The position numbers and the translations under genes were made by a program. A stretch of 52,095 nucleotides of DNA from Deltaproteobacteria bacterium (GTDB taxonomy: Bacteria > Desulfobacterota > Desulfuromonadia > Geobacterales > Pseudopelobacteraceae). Location of the stretch: contig JAJZRX010000015.1 of the NCBI GenBank assembly GCA_021850095.1, positions 1-52,095 on the forward strand. The letters run 5' to 3'. Below the pieces are notes generated by a model, which saw only the letters and a program-made list of their open reading frames with translations, was not told the DNA's origin and ran no database searches. Position 1 is the first letter of the stretch, and every line of letters starts with the position of its first letter. Of the stretch, positions 42,997-52,095 are shown piece by piece.

Positions 42997-45738
42997 ATGA
43001 AAGCCGATACAAGAAATATGCGAATCCGCGAAATCATAACGCTGATCGTTGCCGTTATTTCGCTGGCTATTGGTGCCGGGGCGGCGACTATACCATCCGT
43101 TTCAACGCTGGCATCGCTTGATAATGGTCTCCAGACCCCGCTCCGGATGGCCCTTGACCAGAACGGTGACCTGTACGTGGCCGATCCGCGATCTGGCGGA
43201 ATTGTAGTGCTGGATCAGTACGGAATCGTGTCAAAAAACATACTGCTGGCCAAATCCGTCAACGCCGTGGCCCTGCTGAACCCCCTGACCAGCAACATAC
43301 CGGGGGGCAAGCTGCTGGTGGCCCATTCCGACCAGGTTGTCGTGCTGGATCAGTCCGGGGCTGAAGTTGCCAAACTCGGTTCAGGGATCGGCCAGTTCAA
43401 ACGAGCAGCCGGCATCGCCCTGGACGCCAGCGGAAACATTTATGTCACCGACTCCGGATCGTACAACGTCAAATCCTTTAACTCCGCCGGCAGTTACACC
43501 GGGGCTTTCGGCACCTTTGGCGCTCCTCCGACAACCGGCGTCTTCAAACAGCCGACCGCCATATCGGTGCTGAAAACGGCTTCCGGAGAGCAGTTGGCCG
43601 TTGTGGACACTCTGAACGGCAACATCCAGTTCTTCACCCTCTCGGGAACTTTTATCAAAAGCGTTGGTTCCAGCGGCGTAGCCAGCCCGCTTCTGTTCAG
43701 CTACCCGGTCGGCATCGCCTTTGATTACGTGTCCGGCGTTGCCAGCCGGATGTATGTGCTGGATTCCTACCAGGGTCAGGTGCAGGTTGTGGATGTCTCG
43801 CTGGCTACCCCGGCTTTTTTGTCCTACATCGGAAGCTACGGCTTCAAGGCCGGCCAGATGACGACCCCCAGCGATCTGGTTTATGATCAGGTCAACCGCC
43901 GGCTGCTGGTTTCCAACGGTATGAGCAACCTGCTCAGCTTCGGCATCGACGGCGGCTCCAACCCGGCCAATGTTCAGCCGCCCGCACTGGAAATCGCCTC
44001 AAGCACGCTTTCAACCGATGTTCCCCACATCACCATTTCCGGCACCGTCGACCCCGGCTGTTCGCTGACGGCTGCGGTTTCTCCGTCGGCCAGCGCTTCG
44101 GCGGCCGCCTTTTCTTCCCCAACCTCATGGTCGATCGCCCTGTCCGGCCTGACCCCCGGTCTGAACACGGTTTCGGTCACGGCGAAAAACCAGTACGGCG
44201 CAACCATCACCAAAACGGCCGCCGTAACCTACCTGCCCCCATCGCTTCAACTTACGGTTGACGCCTACCCGGCCCTGACCGGCCAGGCCGCCCTGACACT
44301 GACCGGAACCACGGAAGCCGGTTCGGTCGTAACGGTGTATAACGCCGCTACGAACATCAGCGGACAGGCCAGCGTGATCGACAACGTCTGGATCTATGTC
44401 GTTTCCCTGGTGGAGGGCCCCAACGCGATTTCCGTCAGTTCCGCCAAGAGCGGTTCTTCCTCCGCCCGGAAAGACATCGTCATAGCACTGGATACCCTGG
44501 CGCCGGTCGTCAGGGCCTCGTTGCTGAACGACGGCAGCACGGCCGCCAACCAGGTCCTGAGCATCTCCGGAACGGTAGCCGACCAGACTTCCCTGACGCT
44601 GACGGTCAACGGATTGCCGCTTGTGCCGGTCAACGGCCAGTTCAACACGGCAGTCACGCTGAACCTGGGATCTAACCAGATTTCCATAGCCGCTGTCGAT
44701 GCGCTCGGCAACACCTCCTCCATATCCAGAACCATCATATTCGAGCCGGATCTGCCGACAATCGCCGTGACCGCACCGGCGGACGGTCTGTATACCAGCA
44801 CGGAAGAAATAATGGTTTCCCTGGAATCCGCGGCCGCAGCATCAGTCAAGATCAATGGCGTCCCGGCGCTGCCGGGCGCTGCTGCCGGTCAGTGGAATGC
44901 TCCGGTCAAGCTGGCCGCAGGAATCAATACCATACTGATTGACGTCAGCGATTCTTACGGCAGAATTGTTCAGGAAAAACGCACCGTACACTACGATAAC
45001 GTAGCCCCGGTGGTCACCATCACGACCCCCTCGCAGGATAGCGCGACGAATATTCCCGGTGTGACAATTGCCGGCACCGTCAGCGATTACTCCGAGATCA
45101 CCAGTATCCGAGCCACCGTCAATAGCGTTGACGTGCCGCTGGTATTGAGCAACGGTCAGTTCACGGTCTTTGCCGAATTCGCGAAAGAGGGCGCCTATTC
45201 GGTGGCTGTCAGCGTTACGGATCTGGCCGGCAATACGGCAACGTCGCTGCGGACGGTCATTTATGATCTTACACCGCCGGAACTGTCGGTTGACCCGGTT
45301 GTTGTGGCGGCGCCATCCAAGCTGGAAGGAACTGTCGAAGCCGGGGCGACTGTTGTCGTGGCGGACGCCAGTGGAACCCTTGCCCCGGTGGTCATCAACG
45401 GCACCCGCTGGACAGCCGATCTCTCCACGAAACTGTTTGAATATGCCACCTTGAGCGTTACCGCCAGCGATGCAGCCGGCAACGCATCCTTCAATTCAAT
45501 CGGTATCCCGCTGCCGGACGGCGATGTTGACGGCGACGGGAAAGTGACGGTTCGTGATGCCAACATAATAATAAAGACGGTGGTTGATCTGGGCAAACGC
45601 CCGACCGCCAGAACCATGCTGCGGGGAGACGTGGGTCCGCTCTTCAAAGGCAAACGCAATCCGGACGGCAAGCTGGATATCGTGGATGGAGTACTGATCC
45701 TGAGAAAAGCGCTGGGACAGGAATCATGGCTCGATTAG
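42997..45738 (+). CDS. Secreted NHL-repeat / Ig-like protein with C-terminal dockerin-like domain
   Basis: 913 residues. The N-terminus is a membrane or signal segment (IITLIVAVISLAIGAGAA). Residues about 40-310 hold NHL-type beta-propeller repeats (GQFKRAAGIALDASGNIYV, FKQPTAISVL, YPVGIAFDYV). About 320-830 are bacterial Ig-like / Big-type beta domains (SGTVDPGCSLTA, LTGTTEAGSVVTV, ISGTVADQTSLTL, IAGTVSDYSEIT). The end (about 840-905) is a dockerin-like pair of calcium loops, DVDGDGKVTVRDANIIIKTV and NPDGKLDIVDGVLILRKAL. GGAGG stands before the ATG. It leads a cluster with three multiheme cytochromes; perhaps it is a scaffold for them. No cohesin is recognised nearby. Confidence 0.87.
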   Translation: MKADTRNMRIREIITLIVAVISLAIGAGAATIPSVSTLASLDNGLQTPLRMALDQNGDLYVADPRSGGIVVLDQYGIVSKNILLAKSVNAVALLNPLTSNIPGGKLLVAHSDQVVVLDQSGAEVAKLGSGIGQFKRAAGIALDASGNIYVTDSGSYNVKSFNSAGSYTGAFGTFGAPPTTGVFKQPTAISVLKTASGEQLAVVDTLNGNIQFFTLSGTFIKSVGSSGVASPLLFSYPVGIAFDYVSGVASRMYVLDSYQGQVQVVDVSLATPAFLSYIGSYGFKAGQMTTPSDLVYDQVNRRLLVSNGMSNLLSFGIDGGSNPANVQPPALEIASSTLSTDVPHITISGTVDPGCSLTAAVSPSASASAAAFSSPTSWSIALSGLTPGLNTVSVTAKNQYGATITKTAAVTYLPPSLQLTVDAYPALTGQAALTLTGTTEAGSVVTVYNAATNISGQASVIDNVWIYVVSLVEGPNAISVSSAKSGSSSARKDIVIALDTLAPVVRASLLNDGSTAANQVLSISGTVADQTSLTLTVNGLPLVPVNGQFNTAVTLNLGSNQISIAAVDALGNTSSISRTIIFEPDLPTIAVTAPADGLYTSTEEIMVSLESAAAASVKINGVPALPGAAAGQWNAPVKLAAGINTILIDVSDSYGRIVQEKRTVHYDNVAPVVTITTPSQDSATNIPGVTIAGTVSDYSEITSIRATVNSVDVPLVLSNGQFTVFAEFAKEGAYSVAVSVTDLAGNTATSLRTVIYDLTPPELSVDPVVVAAPSKLEGTVEAGATVVVADASGTLAPVVINGTRWTADLSTKLFEYATLSVTASDAAGNASFNSIGIPLPDGDVDGDGKVTVRDANIIIKTVVDLGKRPTARTMLRGDVGPLFKGKRNPDGKLDIVDGVLILRKALGQESWLD

Positions 45739-45777
45739 TAAGTTAGAAACAGGTTCAAGCTATTTGAGGTGATTGAA

Positions 45778-46692
45778 ATGATCGCAAAAAGAATGAAAAT
45801 GATAGCGGCAGGAATTTTCGTGATAGCCCAGGCAGCCGGCGTTGCTTTGGGAGTGCCGACCAGTTCGACCGTTACCGATGTGCGCTTCACGGTTCACAAC
45901 CTGTCCAACAACAATGACCCGACCAAGGGTCTGACGCAGGGGGAAGGTCGTAACTACAACGCCAGTTCGACTGGCCAGGCCGATCAGGTCTGTATCTTCT
46001 GTCACACTCCTCACAACGCTTCTCCGGCGGTTCCGTTATGGAATAAGGTTTACCCTGGAGCAGGTTATGCGGAAGGGTTCCGTCTGTATACGTCGTCTGC
46101 AACTCTTTCAAACACCGCCAAAGCCGCCAAGCTGACCGCCAGCAGTGAATCGCTGCTCTGCCTCAGCTGCCATGACGGCAAAACCGCCATAAACGTGCTC
46201 CACAACTCCAGCTATCGTGATTCCAGCGATGGCGCAACCGGCGACGCCATCATCGATATCGACGGTACGCTGACAGGCGCCGGCAAGTTTGCCATCGGTG
46301 ATCTGTGGATCGGTGCTACCAGTGTCAACGCCCCCAACCTGGGCGCCCTGAGGGATTCGGAAGGGTATATCCCCAGTCTGGCGGCTTCAACCAACGGCAC
46401 TAACCTGACCGACGATCATCCGATCGGTTTTTCCTATACGGCGGCGGCCGCAGAAAAGGTCGGGGCGCTCAAACCGACCCCGGATGCCGGCATCCGCCTC
46501 TTTGGCGGCCGGGTCGAGTGCTCCAGTTGTCACAATCCGCATATCTATTACGGCTCTGGTTTGGCCGGCAGTACGCGCATCGATTATGCATCGCTTGGCC
46601 TTTATGTGGATGCGGCACAAAGGGAACGGACACCCTTTCTGACTGTTTCCAACAATGGAAGCAAGCTTTGCCTTGGCTGTCACATCAAGTAG
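45778..46692 (+). CDS. Tetraheme c-type cytochrome
   Basis: 304 residues from the ATG following GAGGTG (a GTG three codons upstream is less likely). Signal peptide about 1-27. Four heme sites: CIFCHTPHN, CLSCHDG, CSSCHNPH and CLGCH at the C-terminus, with DDHPIGF between the second and third. This is the family of secreted tetraheme cytochromes common in metal reducers; OmcE-type filament cytochromes also carry four hemes, but I cannot establish that relationship. It lies 39 bases after the NHL gene and 34 before the next cytochrome gene, so it is part of the sigma-54-driven cluster. Confidence 0.88.
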   Translation: MIAKRMKMIAAGIFVIAQAAGVALGVPTSSTVTDVRFTVHNLSNNNDPTKGLTQGEGRNYNASSTGQADQVCIFCHTPHNASPAVPLWNKVYPGAGYAEGFRLYTSSATLSNTAKAAKLTASSESLLCLSCHDGKTAINVLHNSSYRDSSDGATGDAIIDIDGTLTGAGKFAIGDLWIGATSVNAPNLGALRDSEGYIPSLAASTNGTNLTDDHPIGFSYTAAAAEKVGALKPTPDAGIRLFGGRVECSSCHNPHIYYGSGLAGSTRIDYASLGLYVDAAQRERTPFLTVSNNGSKLCLGCHIK

Positions 46693-46726
46693 CCTGCTGT
46701 GAAGAAACGTGTATCAGGAGCGAGCC

Positions 46727-49700
46727 ATGAATAAAAAAATCTGCTTATTACTCTTGTCGCTAGCCATATTTATGGCGGTTCCTTTTACAGCATTCGGAAT
46801 CGGTGCGCCGCATACCAATACACAGGGCGTCGGCTGTACCCACTGCCACAACGCTACGGCCACACTTTCCACAAACCAGTTCAATAACATGTGCACCAGC
46901 TGTCACAAGCCGGGTTCGCCAAATCCGAATATCGTCTCCCGGTTTTATCAGACCGATGCCGCCAACATCTATAACCGCTTTAACGGTTATTCGGCCGGTG
47001 TTATTCCTTCGGACAAGCTTAAATTCACCTCCCACAACTGGGCCGGTCCTGCGGATGCCCCGGAAGCCGGAGCCAGCAAACCGACCATTGCCAGCATGAA
47101 TATCAAAACTCTCGGCACGACCCTGTCCTGCGCACGCTGTCATAATGTTCACGGCTCACGATCTTCGACCATCAACTCGGCCCCTTTCCTGCGCACTCTG
47201 AACGACAATGACGAAATGTGCCGAGACTGCCACCGCAAGCGCGACACCTCCAACCATCTGCTGGGATCGCATCCGATCAACTTCAGATACACTTCGGCAA
47301 GTTCCAAGGTTGTTGCCAAGCCGGGTGAGTATTTCAATCCGCCCAGAAACGCCAACCCGGCCAACCCGACTTCGGCCATGAAGCTGGTGAACGGCAAAAT
47401 CATGTGTACCTCCTGCCATGCGACCCACTTTGCCGACTCCAACAGCGGCACGGTTGACGGCCGCGATACATGGGCCAATCTTTCTGCATCGCGCGGTATG
47501 CTGCTGCGTTCGGATACCTTCGGCAAGACTGATGCCATCACGTCGGTCAATATCTGCACCAATTGCCACAACAAGCCCAACCATCAGGTGTATCCCGGTT
47601 CGGCCACCAACGCCAAGCAGATCCAGTGTGTCGACTGCCACTCCGGCCATGTGGAGTATCTCAAGCCGGAAGACGTAGCCCTGGGGGGAGAGGATGCCAA
47701 GCCCAACGTCTACATGCTGCGCCGCTATGTCAACTACTCGGCCGGTGTCAAACTGGATTCCTATCGTCGCAAGGCGTTTTTGACCAGCACTTCCAGCACC
47801 GCCATTCTGCGCAACGATAAAAACTCGGCCGTCTGCCAGGCCTGCCACAACCTGCCTTCCAACGTGCCGGATCACCTGACCGCCACAACCAAGGACAAAT
47901 GTATCGTCTGCCACGGCGGCTCGCTGCATGCCACCGAGAAGCCGATCGGATGCACCGATTGCCATGGTTTCCCGCCCCAGCATACGGTGAAAGGTACGAT
48001 CAAGTACGGAGAAAACCCCTCCAATGGTTACGGCGTCTACAGCAGCGGCAGAGATTACAGCACGATTGCAGGCGGTTCCATTTTCAAGAACGAGTCCACC
48101 GCCGGTCATCCGACCCATTCGGCCGGCAAGCCCTACAGCTATTCCTGCAACGAGTGCCACAAAAACAATACGCACTTAAAAGAAACCTATCAGGACGTGA
48201 CTATTGACAAAAACGGCATGGTGGCCGGCTTCACCCCTGGCGGAGCATCTTCCACCTGCTCCAACCTGTATTGCCACAGCTACGGCACCGCCACCCTGAA
48301 AGGCGCCAAAACGGTCAGCTGGGCCAGCGGCATACGCGGATCGATCGTCGGAACGGCCAATGAGTGTATAGCCTGCCATAACGGAGTAAAACCTGCGGCC
48401 TTTGATAATCTGTCAACCGGTTCGCATCGCGCGCATGTCAGTTTGACAGCCGGTAAAATGATTACCTGCAACGTGTGCCACTCCGCGACCGTCAGCGGCA
48501 ACACCACCATTTCCAACTATGCCAAACACGCCGACGGCACCCGCAACGTGAGCTTCAGCGGAGCCCTCGCCAGCGGCACGGTCTTTAACGGCACCACCTG
48601 CACCACCTACTGCCACTCAAACGGCAAGGGAACCTTTGCGCCGGTAGCGCCGAGCTGGACCAACCGCACCAGCGGCAAATGCGGCAGCTGCCACCTGACC
48701 GCCGTCAGCACCGGTTCGGGCATACTTTCCAGCGGCGCCCACTTCACCCATATCTCCAGCAGCTATGGCCCCAAACGCAATACCAACGATCTCTGCGGCG
48801 CCTGTCACGTCTTTACCGGTGAACTGCACAGCTCGCACGTTGACGGTTCCATCTCCAAGCAGGGGGGCGGCGCCGGGGCGACCTACTGCCAGAACTGCCA
48901 CGCCGGTTCGGTTCCGGTCTGGGTTTCGGGTCGTCTCTCCTGCCAATCCTGCCACAGCGGCATGGGCAGCGGCGCTACTGAAAATGTCGCGGCCCGCTCC
49001 TGGTCAAGCTTTAACGGCGCTGCTGATGGTTCTGCCGTCCAGGCGCCTTACAAATCCTATTCCAGCTTTACCAAGCGCGGTCACGGCGCCTTTGCCAACA
49101 GCAACAGCTGCTCCAAATGTCATAACAGCACCGCCAGGCACTTTGACGGTACACTGGGAAGCGCCGACAAGCGCCTCTTTACCGCCAACGACAACAGCCA
49201 GTGCAGTTCCTGTCACGCCGAGCCGTCGATTGTCAATGACTTGAGCAAACGGATCACCTCGACCCATGCCACCACCAAGGGCGGCCCCTACACCATGGAC
49301 TGCAAGGTCTGCCACGAGGTACACGGCGGCGCCAACGGCAAGATGGTTAAAAAGTATATTGTCTTCGGTGCCCTGACTTCCACCATAACCTATGGAACCT
49401 CCAACGACCTGGTCAGCCTGACACCTCCCTATCGTGGATTGTGCCAGACCTGCCACATGAACACCTCGCACTATCGCCGAAACGTGGAAGAGGGCGCCAA
49501 TCACCCGACCAGCGGCTGTCTGAACTGCCATTCGCATAAAGACACCTACGCCTTCAAGCCCAAGGCCTGTGACGAGTGCCATGGTTATCCGCCGGCTCCG
49601 AAAGGGTTCGTGCCGTCGCAGAACAACTACTCGTCCGCGAAGCTGGAGAATTATTCCGGCGGCGGCGGCGCCCATATCAAGCTCGGTCACGTCATGTCCA

Positions 49701-49981
49701 CCGTACGGCCCAGCCAGGGCTTCGGGCCATGCATGATCTGCCACAACGACGGTGCCGGCGCCCATGTCGGCAGAGCGGCAATCTTCAACAGCATGACTTC
49801 GCCGACGAACGCACAGAAAATGGTCAACACCAGTGTCAAGGTTGACGCCGGTTACAAGTTCAACGCCGGCAAACCGCTGGATGCCAGCCAGTACCGCAAA
49901 GCCACGCCGGGCAACAGCGGCACCTGCTGGAACGTCAGCTGTCACTTCCAGGCTTCGCCGCGCTGGTCGAATGACAAATAG
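46727..49981 (+). CDS. Giant multiheme c-type cytochrome, 24 CxxCH plus three atypical sites
   Basis: 1084 residues from the ATG preceded by AGGAG (a GTG six codons earlier is less likely); signal peptide about 1-24. I count 24 CxxCH motifs, two CxxxxCH (CSNLYCH, CWNVSCH) and one CxxxCH (CTTYCH), so 24 to 27 hemes. Much of the sequence follows the Geobacter CxxxxCH/CxxCH repeat theme, with axial histidines in GSHRAH, GAHFTH and SSHVDG contexts. Probably periplasmic or exported to the outer surface as an electron conduit. The atypical sites may need a dedicated heme lyase. It follows the tetraheme gene in the same cluster. Confidence 0.9.
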   Translation: MNKKICLLLLSLAIFMAVPFTAFGIGAPHTNTQGVGCTHCHNATATLSTNQFNNMCTSCHKPGSPNPNIVSRFYQTDAANIYNRFNGYSAGVIPSDKLKFTSHNWAGPADAPEAGASKPTIASMNIKTLGTTLSCARCHNVHGSRSSTINSAPFLRTLNDNDEMCRDCHRKRDTSNHLLGSHPINFRYTSASSKVVAKPGEYFNPPRNANPANPTSAMKLVNGKIMCTSCHATHFADSNSGTVDGRDTWANLSASRGMLLRSDTFGKTDAITSVNICTNCHNKPNHQVYPGSATNAKQIQCVDCHSGHVEYLKPEDVALGGEDAKPNVYMLRRYVNYSAGVKLDSYRRKAFLTSTSSTAILRNDKNSAVCQACHNLPSNVPDHLTATTKDKCIVCHGGSLHATEKPIGCTDCHGFPPQHTVKGTIKYGENPSNGYGVYSSGRDYSTIAGGSIFKNESTAGHPTHSAGKPYSYSCNECHKNNTHLKETYQDVTIDKNGMVAGFTPGGASSTCSNLYCHSYGTATLKGAKTVSWASGIRGSIVGTANECIACHNGVKPAAFDNLSTGSHRAHVSLTAGKMITCNVCHSATVSGNTTISNYAKHADGTRNVSFSGALASGTVFNGTTCTTYCHSNGKGTFAPVAPSWTNRTSGKCGSCHLTAVSTGSGILSSGAHFTHISSSYGPKRNTNDLCGACHVFTGELHSSHVDGSISKQGGGAGATYCQNCHAGSVPVWVSGRLSCQSCHSGMGSGATENVAARSWSSFNGAADGSAVQAPYKSYSSFTKRGHGAFANSNSCSKCHNSTARHFDGTLGSADKRLFTANDNSQCSSCHAEPSIVNDLSKRITSTHATTKGGPYTMDCKVCHEVHGGANGKMVKKYIVFGALTSTITYGTSNDLVSLTPPYRGLCQTCHMNTSHYRRNVEEGANHPTSGCLNCHSHKDTYAFKPKACDECHGYPPAPKGFVPSQNNYSSAKLENYSGGGGAHIKLGHVMSTVRPSQGFGPCMICHNDGAGAHVGRAAIFNSMTSPTNAQKMVNTSVKVDAGYKFNAGKPLDASQYRKATPGNSGTCWNVSCHFQASPRWSNDK

Positions 49982-50067
49982 CCCCTTTATCGGAGGGAAG
50001 GGCAGCGTCCTTTCCTCCGATGATTTTGACAAAAAATTGTCGTGAAGATGATCTAAAGGGGGCCGCT

Positions 50068-52095
50068 ATGCAGGCTACCGCTTTTTCAGGAATAGTTTGA
50101 CTGCTGCTTGCACTGGCAGTGACGTTCTCATCAGTGGCAGCTTGGAACACCACCGCCGAAGCGGCCACTTGCGCCACCTGCCATGCCGCCCCTGGGCAAT
50201 CCAGCGATATCAGGCCGCTGGATGCCGCTTATCGCAACATCACCACCGGTGCTTTCCCGGGCAATCATCAGACCCATCTCGGCCCGGACTCGCCGGCCGC
50301 CGCCTGCGCGAAATGCCACGGCGCGGCGGCTGAATCCTATACGGCTTCCCATCGCAACGCAGCCATCGAGATCAGCGCCACTATCAACAGCTCACCCGTC
50401 GCCGCGACCTACAGTAAGGGCACGTCCTTTCCCCAGACCACCAGCCCGGTTCTCGGGACGTGCAGCAATGTCAACTGCCACTTTGAAACCGTCACGCCGA
50501 CCTGGGGCGGCGCCGCGTTCAGCGCCCCGGCCGACTGCGACCAGTGCCACGGCGCACCGCCCGACGGCACCGGGACCAGCGGCGCCGCCGGCAGTCACGC
50601 CAAGCATGACGCCTATTATTCCGGTGTTGACAACTGCCAGAAGTGCCACTCCAACAACACCACCTTCAGTCACGCCACCAGCGCCGGCCACCGCAGCCTG
50701 AACATCAGCTTCGCCGCCGCCCCCAACAACGGCAGCGGCGCCTATTCCGGCGCACTGAATGACTACCTGCCCAGCCAGACTAACGTCTTTGGAAACTGCA
50801 GCAACCTGTATTGCCACAGTCCCGGTGACAAGGCCGTTCCTAATCCCAATTTCACCGCTCCCAATCAGCCCGCCACCTGGGGAGGGACACTGAACTGCAA
50901 AGGGTGTCATAAGGAAAACTTTGACGGCAGCAGCAGTATCAGCAGCGGTAGTCATTCGGGGCACATCTACTCATGGGGCGGGCTGGGTGCACGGCTGGCT
51001 TGCGTAAAATGTCACGGGGCAACCGCGACAGCCGGTATGTCGATCAGTGACACCAGCAGTCATGTGGACGGCCTGGTTACAGTCGCCTTCAATAACAGCT
51101 CTTCGGCCAGCAGCGGCAGATACAACGGTACCCTGGCAACCCCTGCATCGCCGATGTCCAAGACTCCGGGTAGCGCCCCCGCCACCTGCAGCACCGTTTA
51201 CTGCCACTCAACCGGTCAGGGTGATAGCGGCACCTGGCCCCCGACCTACACAAACCCTACCTGGGGTAACGCCGCTTCCGGCTCCTGCGGCACCTGCCAT
51301 GGTATCCAGAAAACCCATGGCAATGGTTCCGGATTTTACATCGGAACGGCGACGCCCTTGACTACGGGGAGCCATACCAAGCATCTTTCATTTATGATGG
51401 GATTTACCGGTGCCGAGAAGTGCGCGGCCTGTCATGCCTACACGCTCACCGGTTTCTCTCCCACGTCGTGCAATTCAGCGCAATGCCACACCGGCAACCT
51501 CGTTCAGGCCAGCCATCCCAACTACGCGGTCAACGTGGGTATTCCCAACTATTTCGGTGCCAGTGCCGCCTACAACGGTACAACCAAACCGGGCGACGGT
51601 TATGGCTCTTGTTCCAGCGTGTACTGTCACAGTGATGGCAAGGCAACACCAACCACCTATGCCGCCGTAACTTGGGGCGACCCCGTTTCCGGCGCCTGCG
51701 GCACCTGTCACGGCGTCAGCGCCGCCGCTCCGCCGGCCTCCGTCCCGCATCTCAAGCATATGGGAGCGGCCAATCAATACCGCTATGCCTGCGCCGAATG
51801 CCACAGCGGCAAGGTTCAGGTCACCGCCGATTCGACCGTCGCCCCGGCCTTCACCAACCTGACCAGCCATGTGGACAAGATCCGCAACGTCAAATTTGAC
51901 GCCAGCAACGCGTTCGGCACCTATTCCACGGCAACCTTGAGCTGCCGCAACCTGTACTGCCATTCCACCGGAAATATCAGCGTTGCCGCCGGTGATCTGC
52001 CCGCTGTGTACAGCGGCAAAGTCTATGCCCGCCAGACCTGGAACGGTACAGTATCCTGCAACTCCTGCCATGGCCGCTCCACCAGCAACGGCATG
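50068..52095 (+). pseudogene. Giant multiheme cytochrome, partial at window end, in-frame TGA in the signal peptide
   Basis: ATG at 50068 follows AAAGGGGG. After ten codons (MQATAFSGIV) comes TGA (50098-50100), and the same frame then reads LLLALAVTFSSVAA, the rest of a signal peptide, and stays open for 665 codons to the window end. The visible part has 11 CxxCH (CATCH, CAKCH, CDQCH, CQKCH, CKGCH, CVKCH, CGTCH, CAACH, CGTCH, CAECH, CNSCH) and six CxxxxCH sites (CSNVNCH, CSNLYCH, CSTVYCH, CNSAQCH, CSSVYCH, CRNLYCH). Changing TGA to TGG (Trp) would give an uninterrupted signal peptide. It may be a recent pseudogene, a sequencing error, or a gene with suppression or restart; the coding body has no other damage. 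Confidence 0.85.

Noticed and set aside
47156..48175. A 339-codon minus-strand frame inside the 24-heme cytochrome gene
   Set aside because: No ribosome site or recognisable product, and the plus strand carries dense CxxCH motifs.
50098..50100. TGA as a selenocysteine codon
   Set aside because: It lies in the hydrophobic part of a signal peptide, where selenocysteine has no plausible role, and I see no convincing SECIS-like hairpin directly after it; Trp (TGG) is the simpler ancestral codon.

Overview
The window looks like chromosomal DNA of a dissimilatory metal-reducing bacterium of the Geobacter group (Desulfuromonadales / Geobacterales). The evidence is the density of multiheme c-type cytochromes (including CxxxxCH heme sites typical of Geobacter), periplasmic heme-binding sensor proteins, sigma-54 response regulators, a B12-dependent methionine synthase without its reactivation domain, and an hrcA-grpE-dnaK-dnaJ operon under CIRCE control. 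I cannot name the species from sequence alone.

Layout. Bases 1-4890 are a decayed integrated segment at the 3' end of a tRNA-Arg(CCG) gene (4891-4967): a C-terminal piece of a radical SAM/SPASM protein, an intact AhpD-like small protein, a frameshifted RND-pump fragment, an HsdR missing its N-terminus, and an integrase missing its N-terminus that abuts it head to head. From 5.1 to 16 kb is housekeeping DNA: a degenerate metallo-beta-lactamase-fold protein, coaE, an RlmL-like RNA methyltransferase, a GGDEF protein, the GTPase gene rbgA/ylqF, a small diheme cytochrome, and the heat-shock operon.

From 16 to 25 kb is a respiratory module that matches the Geobacter cbcBA-omcQ-bccR locus as I know it: a dodecaheme c7-type cytochrome, a di-heme b-type membrane cytochrome, a heptaheme c cytochrome with an EF-hand, two small membrane proteins around a receiver lacking its phospho-acceptor Asp, a heme-binding sensor without output domain, and a divergent sigma-54 response regulator with a convergent heme-binding sensor kinase. 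A -24/-12 promoter and two 19-bp palindromes (TGTATA-N7-TATACA) lie between the divergent units and are good candidates for the regulator's target.

From 26 to 33.5 kb is a surface-protein locus. A sigma-54 promoter precedes a 57-residue PEP-CTERM mini-protein, followed by a 2188-residue secreted protein with a thioester-like N-terminal domain, seven SdrD/Cna-B-like domains (two identical in DNA sequence), DUF11 domains, and nine copies of a cysteine-rich EF-hand-like repeat inserted inside one DUF11 domain. glgC, murI, a GerMN protein and metH follow (33.5-38.9 kb).

From 39 to 52 kb is a second heme-sensor kinase / sigma-54 regulator pair, a well-formed -24/-12 promoter just after it, an NHL/Ig-like/dockerin secreted protein, a tetraheme cytochrome, a 1084-residue cytochrome with 24 CxxCH sites, and the beginning of another giant cytochrome that runs off the window and has an in-frame TGA in its signal peptide. 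The window thus carries two parallel units in which a periplasmic heme sensor and a sigma-54 activator sit next to multiheme cytochrome genes.
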